Origin: Deltaproteobacteria bacterium
GTDB lineage: Bacteria > Desulfobacterota > UBA8473
NCBI GenBank assembly: GCA_030621455.1
Contig: JAUXHQ010000066.1
Location: forward strand, 1 to 8,053
Length of the DNA: 8,053 nt
Direction of reading: 5' to 3'
The notes under the pieces are model-generated. The model was not told the origin of the DNA. It did not search any database and worked only from the letters and a program-made list of their open reading frames with translations. How positions within the stretch are numbered: the first letter of the stretch is position 1; every line of letters begins with the position of its first letter. The translations under genes and the position numbers were made by a program. Positions 1 to 6,484 of this stretch are shown piece by piece.

Positions 1-7
1 GGGTGAT

Positions 8-25
8 CCGGTGTCAACCCACCGG
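8..25. other. Small hairpin upstream of the activase gene
   Basis: CCGGTG at 8-13 pairs perfectly with CACCGG at 20-25 around a 6-nt loop. No T-run follows, so this does not look like a complete intrinsic terminator. It may be a processing or attenuating hairpin between an upstream gene and the activase. It could also lie inside the end of an upstream reading frame: the frame starting at base 3 ends with TGA at 42-44, next to the activase ribosome binding site. The 13 codons visible there are too few to identify a product. Confidence 0.35.
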
Positions 26-53
26 GGCCGACAGTTTATTGTGAGGGTACGGT

Positions 54-1118
54 ATGGAAACTGATGTTAATAAGTATGCCGGTGATTACAACGGCAAAGG
101 GATGGTGTTCAATATCCAGAGATGGGCTCTTCAGGATGGACCGGGAATGAGAACCACGGTATTTTTAAAGGGATGTCCTTTGCGTTGCGGTTGGTGCGCA
201 AATCCTGAGTCACTGAAGCCGGATCCTGAGATAATGACTAGGGATTCCCTCTGCATCGGTTGCGGAAAATGTATCGATGTATGCCCGAACCAGGCGATTA
301 GTATTATAGAGGCGCCATCTCAAGAGCCGGTATGCCGTTTACAGGAAGATGGCTCTCAACCGACGGCATACCAGGTGCCTTCGACCGAGGGTTTTGCGGG
401 AAATCCGGAGGCGATTACCTCCGAGAAACGATGCCTCCGCAATATTGATCGAACCCTGTGCGACAATTGCCTGAAATGTGCCGAGGTATGTCCTTCAAAA
501 GCAATAGTGGCTAGCGGGGAGCTTAAAACCGTCGACGAGGTGCTGACTACAGTTCTGAGGGATAATATCTTTTACAACCGTAGCAAGGGCGGAATGACCG
601 TATCCGGGGGAGAGCCCATGATGCAATGGCAATTTACCCTGGATCTGTTGAAGGGGGCCAGGGGAAAGGGGATACACACCGCTCTTGATACCACGGGATT
701 CGGCAAATGGGAAATACTTGAGCGGTTATTAGAGCACTGTAACCTGGCGCTATATGACGTAAAACACCTCGATTCATCGAAGCACAAAGAAGCTACCGGA
801 GTGGGAAATGAATTGATATTGCAGAATCTGCGCAAGACGTTGCAAAAGGTCACGGTGTGGGTCCGAAGGGTGGTAGTCCCCGGCTATAATGACTCCAATG
901 GGGAGACCGAGGCCTTGTCAAGGTTTGTGGCCACCATGTCCCCCCTGCCGACGAAGATTTCCCTTCTCCCCTATCACAAGTTTGGCGAAACGAAGTATGC
1001 TTCTTTAGGGAAGATTTGTGAATACAGTGATATTAACCCCCTGCCCGAGGAGAGGATCGACCAACTTAAGGAAATAATAGAATCATATTGTGATGTCAAG
1101 GTGGAGATCGGGAAATAA
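54..1118 (+). CDS. Glycyl-radical enzyme activating protein (radical SAM, two extra 4Fe-4S motifs)
   Basis: This 354-residue protein is a PflA/BssD/HpdA-type activase. Such enzymes cleave S-adenosylmethionine to place a radical on the glycine of a partner glycyl radical enzyme in the cytoplasm. Seen in the sequence: the radical-SAM motif with Cys41, Cys45 and Cys48 (GCPLRCGWC); a first ferredoxin motif with Cys67/70/73/77; a second with Cys136/139/142/146; SGGEP at 184-188; DVKH at 235-238; and VPGYND at 275-280. The second cluster domain separates it from plain PflA and resembles activases of benzylsuccinate synthase, hydroxyphenylacetate decarboxylase and related enzymes. The start is supported by GAGGG at 43-47, 6 nt before the ATG. 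The linker between the two ferredoxin motifs is unusually long, about 58 residues, and carries extra cysteines (Cys94, Cys127); see the repeat at 310-423. The partner enzyme is not in the window, so no specific symbol is given. Confidence 0.93.
   Translation: METDVNKYAGDYNGKGMVFNIQRWALQDGPGMRTTVFLKGCPLRCGWCANPESLKPDPEIMTRDSLCIGCGKCIDVCPNQAISIIEAPSQEPVCRLQEDGSQPTAYQVPSTEGFAGNPEAITSEKRCLRNIDRTLCDNCLKCAEVCPSKAIVASGELKTVDEVLTTVLRDNIFYNRSKGGMTVSGGEPMMQWQFTLDLLKGARGKGIHTALDTTGFGKWEILERLLEHCNLALYDVKHLDSSKHKEATGVGNELILQNLRKTLQKVTVWVRRVVVPGYNDSNGETEALSRFVATMSPLPTKISLLPYHKFGETKYASLGKICEYSDINPLPEERIDQLKEIIESYCDVKVEIGK
310..423. repeat. Palindrome-rich in-frame insert within the activase gene
   Basis: Seen directly: GGTATGCCGT at 329-338 is the exact inverse of ACGGCATACC at 363-372. 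They are flanked by AGGCGCC at 310-316 and GGTGCCT at 374-380, which pair with one G-T wobble. Competing inner inversions are GCCATCT (314-320) with AGATGGC (347-353), and AGAGCC (323-328) with GGCTCT (351-356). A second hairpin, CGGAGG (406-411) with CCTCCG (418-423), follows. The stretch encodes about residues 86-124, between the two ferredoxin motifs, where family members usually have a short linker. I infer an in-frame insertion of a small palindromic element. A lineage-specific linker with chance symmetry is the alternative. Confidence 0.5.
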
Positions 1119-1145
1119 AGAGCACCTTTGGCGCTAACCACACAG

Positions 1146-1175
1146 ATTCATATGTTTTTCACCCCGTGAATGAAT
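1146..1175. terminator. Weak candidate bidirectional terminator between convergent genes
   Basis: The 67-bp gap between the two convergent stop codons contains TTCAC-CCC-GTGAA at 1158-1170 (5-bp stem), with T-rich runs on both sides (TTTTT at 1155-1159, TTTTT at 1175-1179). An alternative wider pairing is ATTCAT at 1146-1151 with ATGAAT at 1170-1175. Position and flanking T-runs suggest termination in both directions, but the stem is short and AT-rich, so this is a weak call. Confidence 0.3.
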
Positions 1176-1185
1176 TTTTAGCCCC

Positions 1186-2382
1186 CTAAATTATCTTCTC
1201 CTCCTTCATTTTGGCGATATCTTCTTTCGACAAACCTATCATGGAAGCGTATACCTCCTCATTGTGCTCACCAAGGAGGGGAGCGCACCCCACTTCTACC
1301 TCCGATTTTGATAACTTAATGGGTGATGCCAAGATTGTAAGTTTCCCCCTTTCAGGGTGTTCAATCTCTGAAACCATCCCTCTCTCCCTGAGATGGGGGT
1401 TATTCAAGAGCTCGGTCATGTCAAGGACAGCGCCGCATGGCACCCCTTTCCCGGCCAGGTAGTTCATGGCCTCCATCTTCGACCGCTTAGACGTCCACTC
1501 TTCGATCAGACTATCTGTGGCTTCAACATTGGTACCACGTGTCAATGGATCGGCAAACCTCGGATCTGAGATGGCATCTTCCCGTCCGATAACCTTAAGA
1601 AGATTTTCCCACAAAGGGTTGGTCAAAATCCCAATGACCACATAACCGTCCGTGGTCTTGTAACTGTTCCACGGTGCGATCATCTTTGTCTTGTTGCCCG
1701 TTCGCGCTATGGGCTGACCGCCTCCCACATAATAAAAGTTGTAAACCGGTCTTAATGTGTTGAGTATGCAATCTTGCATGGAAACTTCCACTTCCTGACC
1801 TTCACCGGTCTTCTCCCTTTGATACAACGCACCGAGGATGCCCACCGCCAGGTTTGTGGCGCCGATACTATCCCCTAAACCCGTTCCCACCTTGGTGGGT
1901 GGATTTTCCGGATACCCTGTTACTCCCATCAAGCCACCTGTAGCTTGTGCGACAATGTCAAAACAGGGATAGTCCTTGTAAGGCCCGTATGTCCCATAAC
2001 CAGTGATGGATGCGTAAATGATCTTCGGATTCACTTCCTTCAATACATCATAACCTACCCCAAGCTTATCCATGGTCCCAACAGTGAAGTTGTTGACCAC
2101 TATATCCGCCTTTTTAACCATATCTTTGAATATCTCTTTCCCCTTCTTATTCTTCAGGTCCAGAGTCACGCTCCTCTTGTTCGCATTCAGAAATATAAAA
2201 TAGTACGAGTCAACCCCTTCATCACGTCTTTCAGAAAAGGAAAGTCTGCCTAAATCACCTCCCACAGGGTTTTCAACCTTAATAACATCCGCGCCTAGGA
2301 ATGCGAGCAATACGGTGCACGTCGTTCCCGCCTCGAACTGCGTCAAGTCCAAAACCTTGACACCTTCCAATGCCTTTTGCAT
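1186..2382 (-). CDS. Family III (CaiB/BaiF) CoA-transferase
   Basis: This 398-residue protein has the usual length and landmarks of formyl-CoA transferase/CaiB-type enzymes. They move CoA from a donor thioester (often succinyl-CoA, or a product CoA ester) to a carboxylic acid in the cytoplasm. Seen: the N-terminal block VKVLDLTQFEAG then LGADVIKVE (residues 8-37); NANKRSVTLDLK (67-78); and ASITGYGTYGPY (124-135). GDSIGA at 170-175 supplies the expected catalytic aspartate, Asp171, which forms the acyl anhydride in this family. A longer frame from a TTG at 2400 exists, but AGGAGG at 2388-2393 sits 5 nt before the ATG at 2382, so the ATG start is chosen. The gene faces away from the acyl-CoA synthetase and converges on the activase gene. 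Relatives act on oxalate, carnitine/crotonobetaine, benzylsuccinate, bile acids and others, so the substrate is not assigned. Confidence 0.93.
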   Translation of the reverse strand: MQKALEGVKVLDLTQFEAGTTCTVLLAFLGADVIKVENPVGGDLGRLSFSERRDEGVDSYYFIFLNANKRSVTLDLKNKKGKEIFKDMVKKADIVVNNFTVGTMDKLGVGYDVLKEVNPKIIYASITGYGTYGPYKDYPCFDIVAQATGGLMGVTGYPENPPTKVGTGLGDSIGATNLAVGILGALYQREKTGEGQEVEVSMQDCILNTLRPVYNFYYVGGGQPIARTGNKTKMIAPWNSYKTTDGYVVIGILTNPLWENLLKVIGREDAISDPRFADPLTRGTNVEATDSLIEEWTSKRSKMEAMNYLAGKGVPCGAVLDMTELLNNPHLRERGMVSEIEHPERGKLTILASPIKLSKSEVEVGCAPLLGEHNEEVYASMIGLSKEDIAKMKEEKII

Positions 2383-2387
2383 TTCTT

Positions 2388-2393
2388 CCTCCT
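2388..2393 (-). promoter_or_regulatory. Ribosome binding site fixing the CoA-transferase start
   Basis: On the minus strand this reads AGGAGG, 5 nt before the ATG at 2382. The alternative TTG codon at 2400 would lie upstream of this site, so the six extra residues of the longer frame are probably not translated. Confidence 0.85.
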
Positions 2394-2407
2394 TTCTCAA
2401 TTACTTT

Positions 2408-2463
2408 TTGACCATAGGGTCCCTTTATCTAATCTTAATACATGATTTACCCTTTATGGTCAA
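2408..2463. repeat. Inverted repeat in the divergent control region (candidate operator or hairpin)
   Basis: TTGACCATA at 2408-2416 is exactly inverted as TATGGTCAA at 2455-2463. The pairing continues inward with GGGT (2417-2420) and ACCC (2449-2452) after a 2-nt bulge. The interior is about 28 nt and AT-rich. An 8-bp direct repeat, CCCTTTAT, occurs at 2421-2428 and 2450-2457. The arms are about 47 bp apart, centre to centre. One arm overlaps the candidate -35 box of the minus-strand promoter; the other falls in that transcript's leader. The arrangement suits a dimeric regulator with DNA looping, or an RNA hairpin in the untranslated region. No regulator gene is seen in the window. Confidence 0.55.
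2435..2463 (-). promoter_or_regulatory. Candidate sigma70 promoter for the CoA-transferase gene
   Basis: On the minus strand TTGACC (2463-2458) lies 17 nt upstream of TATTAA (2440-2435). The -35 box matches consensus at 5 of 6 positions and the -10 box at 4 of 6. Transcription would start near 2428, giving a leader of about 45 nt that ends in a strong ribosome binding site. The -35 box overlaps one arm of the inverted repeat, so repression or activation at that site would be natural. Confidence 0.45.
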
Positions 2464-2477
2464 GGGAAAAACATTAG

Positions 2478-2506
2478 TTGACAATCCCGGGTCTATAAAA
2501 TAGAAT
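2478..2506 (+). promoter_or_regulatory. Strong sigma70-type promoter for the acyl-CoA synthetase operon
   Basis: TTGACA at 2478-2483 is a perfect -35 box. After a 17-nt spacer comes TAGAAT at 2501-2506, one base from the TATAAT consensus. Transcription would begin near 2513, leaving a leader of roughly 97 nt that includes a run of nine A at 2537-2545. The inverted repeat ends 15 bp upstream of the -35 box, a position suited to an activator or to a shared divergent operator. Confidence 0.72.
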
Positions 2507-2609
2507 TAATGCGGCAGATGTGACTACGGCAAGGCAAAAAAAAACGAGCCATCGTGACAAAAGGGAAACCTGACAGTTAAACACTGAGACAAGACACGAG
2601 GGAACAACT

Positions 2610-4556
2610 ATGAAAGGGCTGATATGGGAACCTTCCGGCGATTATCTTGAGAAAAGTAACATAAAGAGGTTCATGGATAAGCATAATATCAAGGATTATG
2701 AGGACCTTATAGCCAGATCCACGAAAGATGTGGAGTGGTTCTGGGACGCAATGATGAAAGACTGCGATGTGGAATGGTTCAAACCGTACGAAAAGGTTCT
2801 GGACTTAGGCAATTCCAAGAGCTTCGAGTGGGCAAAATGGTTCATAGGAGGAACCATCAACATTGCACATAATAGCCTTGACCGCCATGCAAGAAACCCG
2901 CTTAGCAAGAACCGTTTAGCGTTCATATGGGAGGGTGAGGATGGATCCTGTGAGAAGTGGACGTATTGGGACTTATTCCAAGAGGCCAACCGCTGTGCCA
3001 ATGCCTTAAGAAGCCTGGGCATCAAGAAAGGAGATACAGTGGGGTTCTATATGCCCATGATCCCTGAAGTCGTTGTAGCTTTTTGGGCCTGCCTCAAGAT
3101 CGGGGCGCCCTTTGTCCCTGTCTTTTCAGGGTTTGGACCAAAGGCCCTCGGTGTCCGAATGGAAGATGCTGAGGTAAAGGTGCTATTTACGGCCGATGGA
3201 TCTTTAAGGAGGGGAAAACCGGTAGATCTTAAGCCTGCGTGTGACGAGGCAGCAGGAATGGCTCCCACTATAGAACACATTATAGTAAAAAGGCGCCTCG
3301 GCGATCAGGATATACCCTGGACCGAAGGCCGGGATGTGTGGTGGGAGGATATTGTTCCAATGCAGTCCAAAGACTTTGAAACTGAGGAAATGGATGCGGA
3401 GGATTATTCTATGATACTCTTCTCATCCGGGACCACAGGGCGACCCAAGGGAACGATACATACCCATGCAGGTGCCATGGCCCAGATTGTCAAAGAGGTT
3501 GGCTATTACTTCGATGTGAAACCGGACGACCGGTTCTTCTGGGTAACGGACATAGGCTGGATGATGGGGCCATGGCAGATTATTGGTGTCCAACACTATG
3601 GTGGAACCCACATGATCTATGAAGGAGCGCCGAACTATCCTGACCCGGATCGCATTTGGGATATGGTTGAACGGTATTCTATTACCATCTTGGGGATATC
3701 TCCCACCGCTGTTCGACTCCTCATGAGATCCGGAATGGAATGGGTGGAAAAGCATGACCTTTCGAGCCTGAGGATCCTCGGTTCCACAGGCGAACCCTGG
3801 GACCCGGATTCGTACATGTGGTTCTTTCAAAATATCGGCAAGAAACGTTGTCCTGTGATTAATATATCCGGTGGCACAGAAATGGTGGGATGCCTATTAT
3901 CCCCAATGCCCATCTGTTCCCTCAAGGCATGTACATTGCGAGGACCTGGTCTGGCTATGGATGTTGATGTCTATGATGATGACGGCAAACCCATTAGGGG
4001 AGGTATCGGGCACCTGGTATGCAAGAAACCGTGCCCTTCCTTTACAAAGGGGTTTCTAAAAGACCCACGGCGTTATGTGGAAACATATTTCTCTAAATGG
4101 CCGGATGTTTGGTATCATGGGGATTGGGCACATGTGGATGAAGACGGATTCTGGTTTTTGCACGGCCGTTCCGATGACACTATAAAAATCGCCGGCAAGA
4201 GGACCGGGCCGGGAGAAATAGAAGCGGCACTTATCGAACATCCTGCGGTTTCAGAGGCGGCTGCCATAGGTATCCCTCATGAGATAAAAGGAGAGACCGT
4301 TGTATGTTTCGTATTGCTACAGCCCAGCTATGAGCCGACCGAAGACCTACGGTTAGCGCTCAAGGAGCAGGTTGTCAAGTTTCACGGCAAGACACTAAGG
4401 CCTGAGGATGTCAGGTTTGTTAACGCACTGCCTAAGACCCGGTCCGCCAAGATAGTCAGGGGTATCATCAAGAAAAAGTACCTTGGGGAAGATCTTGGAG
4501 ACATCTCATCAGTAGAAAACCCGGAGGCAATTGAAGAGATAGGAAGAACTAAATAG
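2610..4556 (+). CDS. Acyl-CoA synthetase (AMP-forming), acetyl-CoA synthetase-like with opened acyl pocket
   Basis: This 648-residue cytoplasmic ligase should convert a carboxylic acid, ATP and CoA into acyl-CoA, AMP and PPi. The N-terminal region (about 55-100) looks like the acetyl-CoA synthetase cap. The adenylate-forming core has the P-loop FSSGTTGRPKG at 271-281, GSTGEP at 391-396, SGGTE at 420-424 and YHGDWA at 502-507. The C-terminal domain has GRSDDTIKIAGKR at 519-531 and PKTRSAKIVRG, in which Lys614 is the expected catalytic and acetylatable lysine. Where acetyl-CoA synthetases have two tryptophans (WWQTE), this protein has Ser420-Gly421, so the pocket should admit acids larger than acetate. 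GAGGGA at 2598-2603 supports the ATG start. It is the first gene after a strong promoter and sits 35 bp before the acyl-CoA dehydrogenase gene. The substrate is not known; it is too long and too Acs-like to be called CaiC. Confidence 0.92.
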   Translation: MKGLIWEPSGDYLEKSNIKRFMDKHNIKDYEDLIARSTKDVEWFWDAMMKDCDVEWFKPYEKVLDLGNSKSFEWAKWFIGGTINIAHNSLDRHARNPLSKNRLAFIWEGEDGSCEKWTYWDLFQEANRCANALRSLGIKKGDTVGFYMPMIPEVVVAFWACLKIGAPFVPVFSGFGPKALGVRMEDAEVKVLFTADGSLRRGKPVDLKPACDEAAGMAPTIEHIIVKRRLGDQDIPWTEGRDVWWEDIVPMQSKDFETEEMDAEDYSMILFSSGTTGRPKGTIHTHAGAMAQIVKEVGYYFDVKPDDRFFWVTDIGWMMGPWQIIGVQHYGGTHMIYEGAPNYPDPDRIWDMVERYSITILGISPTAVRLLMRSGMEWVEKHDLSSLRILGSTGEPWDPDSYMWFFQNIGKKRCPVINISGGTEMVGCLLSPMPICSLKACTLRGPGLAMDVDVYDDDGKPIRGGIGHLVCKKPCPSFTKGFLKDPRRYVETYFSKWPDVWYHGDWAHVDEDGFWFLHGRSDDTIKIAGKRTGPGEIEAALIEHPAVSEAAAIGIPHEIKGETVVCFVLLQPSYEPTEDLRLALKEQVVKFHGKTLRPEDVRFVNALPKTRSAKIVRGIIKKKYLGEDLGDISSVENPEAIEEIGRTK

Positions 4557-4591
4557 CTGGCTTTATTACGACTTCTTATTGGAGACAGACT

Positions 4592-5761
4592 ATGAATTTC
4601 TTTTTAACAGAGGAACAAAAGGCAGTGCGAAAGCTAGCGCGGGATTTCGCTGAGAAAGAGATCAAGCCTGTAGTGGCTGAGGACGATCATACCCACAGGT
4701 TCCAGAAAGAGATTGTCCTAAAGATGGCGGATCAGGGCTTCTTTGGGGCGGCTTTCCCGGAGAAATACGGCGGCTCCAACCTCGGTTTTGTGGCCCATGC
4801 CATAACAGTGGAAGAGATTTCAAAGGCGGAGTCCTCCTTGAGGCACTTCTTCAATATGCAGGCCCTTACCTGTCCGTTGACTATCCTCAACTGGGGTACA
4901 GAGGAACAGAAAGAAGCGTATGTGCGAAAGCTGATCCGGTGCGAGTTGTTCGGCGTAAATGCCATGACCGAACCAAATGCAGGGTCGGATTTCGCATCTA
5001 TCCATGCAAATGCCGTGGAGGATGGTGATTTTTTTGTTATAAACGGGGCGAAGATGTGGATCAGTAATGCCCCCATAATGGACACGGGGGTGGTTTACGT
5101 AAAAACAGATCCAAAGATAGTGCCTAAACACAGGGGGATCTCCTGCTTTATCATTGAAAAAGATATGCCCGGTCTTTCAAGAAAGGAGATAAAAGACAAA
5201 CTGGGGCATCACTCCGCCCCCACCGGTGAACTCATATTCGAGGACTGCCGGGTACCAAGGAATAACCTGGTAGGAGAGTTGGGACAGGGTTTCAAGATAG
5301 CGATGACCGCCCTGGATTTCGGTCGTATTAGCGTTGCAGCAGGTGCTGTTGGTGTTGCCCAGGCATGCATAGACGAGAGCGTAAGATATTGTAATGAAAG
5401 AGAAGCCTTTGGCAAGAAAATCGGCGAGTTCCAGATGAACCAGCAAAAGATCGCTGACATGATAGCCGGCACAGAGGCCTCGAGAATTCTCCTCTATAAG
5501 GCTGCCTTCCTGGCGGACAAAAAGATCAGAAATACCTTTGAAAGCACAATAGCAAAGCACGTGGCGTCGGAGACCTGTGTCAGGGCAGCCCGTTTCGCAG
5601 TGGAGATATTCGGGGGGTACGGATATTCAGAGGAGTACCCGGTGGCCAGACTATATCGCGATGCCATTCTGTACCAAACCGGCGAGGGATCATCCAATAT
5701 CACGAGTATGATCATTGCATCAGACGGTCTCGGGTGGAAGAAGGTAAAGGTGGATTATTAG
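4592..5761 (+). CDS. Acyl-CoA dehydrogenase
   Basis: This 389-residue protein has the full length and order of the FAD-dependent acyl-CoA dehydrogenase family, which introduces an alpha,beta double bond into an acyl-CoA and passes electrons to ETF. Seen: the N-terminal helical domain (1-120); AMTEPNAGSD at 124-133 and WISN at 156-159, which contact flavin and substrate; LDFGR at 241-245; the EAFGKKIGEFQ block at 271-281; GGYGYSEEYPVARLYRD at 341-357; and EGSSNI at 365-370. Glu365 is at the place of the catalytic base of medium-chain-type enzymes, but the usual preceding Tyr is Gly364 and the following Thr is Ser367. GGAGA at 4581-4585 supports the start. Spacing to the synthetase gene (35 bp) suggests they handle the same acid in sequence. 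Branched, cyclic, dicarboxylic or aromatic substrates are all possible. Confidence 0.93.
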   Translation: MNFFLTEEQKAVRKLARDFAEKEIKPVVAEDDHTHRFQKEIVLKMADQGFFGAAFPEKYGGSNLGFVAHAITVEEISKAESSLRHFFNMQALTCPLTILNWGTEEQKEAYVRKLIRCELFGVNAMTEPNAGSDFASIHANAVEDGDFFVINGAKMWISNAPIMDTGVVYVKTDPKIVPKHRGISCFIIEKDMPGLSRKEIKDKLGHHSAPTGELIFEDCRVPRNNLVGELGQGFKIAMTALDFGRISVAAGAVGVAQACIDESVRYCNEREAFGKKIGEFQMNQQKIADMIAGTEASRILLYKAAFLADKKIRNTFESTIAKHVASETCVRAARFAVEIFGGYGYSEEYPVARLYRDAILYQTGEGSSNITSMIIASDGLGWKKVKVDY

Positions 5762-5810
5762 CCCTTAGGGACGGGGCCGAAATAATATTTCTTGGAGAGG
5801 ACATGTATTC

Positions 5811-6458
5811 ATGACACCAATAGTATCAATAGTTGGCAGATCGGACAGTGGGAAGACAACCCTTATGGAAAAGATAATCCCTGAGTTGGGTAAGCGCGGA
5901 TATAAGGTTGCCACTGTTAAACATGATGTTCACGGCTTTGACATCGACAAAGAGGGGAAAGATAGCTGGCGGCATAAGCAGGCGGGTGCCCACACTACCG
6001 TGATATCCTCACCTAAAAAGATGGCCATGGTCAGAGATGTGGACGGAGATCTCCCATTGAGAGAGTTGAGGGAACGGTTCATCAGGGATGTGGATATGAT
6101 TATATCAGAGGGATATAAAAATGACAGGCACCCCAAAATAGAGGTTTATAGAAAAGATGCCCAAGGGGAACTCCTCTGTTCAAAGAAGGATATGTTGATA
6201 GCACTGGCTAGTGACACGGACTTTGATACCGGTGTTCCCTGTATGCATATAGACGATGTGGAGGGCATAGTTGATATCATAGAAGATAGGTTTCTCAAGA
6301 AACAGAGAAAGCCCTCCATCAGTTTGAGGGTCAATAGTAAGAATGTGCCCCTCAACCCCTTTATCAAGGACATGATGGCTAGATCCATAACAGGAATGGT
6401 ATCAGCTCTCAAGGGTTGTGAAGACCCAAAGGAGGTGGAAGTGAGGATCTCTCCATAG
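5811..6458 (+). CDS. mobB: Molybdopterin-guanine dinucleotide biosynthesis protein MobB
   Basis: This 215-residue GTP-binding protein assists MobA in forming or delivering the guanine-dinucleotide form of the molybdenum (or tungsten) cofactor. The Walker A motif is GRSDSGKTT at 9-17. The MobB signature runs from Lys37-His38 through FDIDKEGKDSWRHKQAGA (43-60), and ISEGYK is at 98-103. After the usual domain (to about 165) there is a tail of about 50 residues (SISLRVN... to the end) whose role I cannot assign. GGAGAGG at 5794-5800 precedes the ATG. Another ATG at 5803 is out of frame and stops after three codons. The gene follows the acyl-CoA dehydrogenase by 49 bp and precedes mobA by 26 bp, so it may be co-transcribed with the catabolic genes. 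Confidence 0.92.
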   Translation: MTPIVSIVGRSDSGKTTLMEKIIPELGKRGYKVATVKHDVHGFDIDKEGKDSWRHKQAGAHTTVISSPKKMAMVRDVDGDLPLRELRERFIRDVDMIISEGYKNDRHPKIEVYRKDAQGELLCSKKDMLIALASDTDFDTGVPCMHIDDVEGIVDIIEDRFLKKQRKPSISLRVNSKNVPLNPFIKDMMARSITGMVSALKGCEDPKEVEVRISP

Positions 6459-6473
6459 TCATCCCTCATTATC

Positions 6474-6478
6474 AGGAG
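6474..6478 (+). promoter_or_regulatory. Ribosome binding site supporting the TTG start of mobA
   Basis: AGGAG lies 6 nt before the TTG at 6485. The second codon begins the conserved nucleotide-binding strand (TGVILAGGK), so no later start is possible without losing the motif. Confidence 0.75.
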
Positions 6479-6484
6479 ACGCCT

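Noticed and set aside
3..44. C-terminal end of an upstream glycyl radical enzyme
   Set aside because: Only 13 codons are visible before the stop and they do not clearly match the usual ending of that family. A non-coding spacer with a hairpin is equally possible.
2383..2400. Upstream TTG start adding six residues to the CoA-transferase
   Set aside because: The AGGAGG site lies within this extension and is ideally placed for the ATG at 2382.
3423..3830. A 135-residue open frame on the minus strand inside the synthetase gene
   Set aside because: It lies wholly antisense to strongly conserved adenylation motifs, has no recognisable domain and no convincing ribosome binding site.
1186..5761. 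Reading the transferase, ligase and dehydrogenase as a carnitine caiB-caiC-caiA set
   Set aside because: The ligase is about 130 residues too long and is acetyl-CoA-synthetase-like, the gene order is divergent, and no other cai genes are present. Only the family-level resemblance holds.
5761..5777. Possible terminator after the acyl-CoA dehydrogenase gene
   Set aside because: GCCCT can pair with GGGGC only through a 5-bp stem including a T-G pair, and no T-run follows immediately. I do not think it ends the operon.
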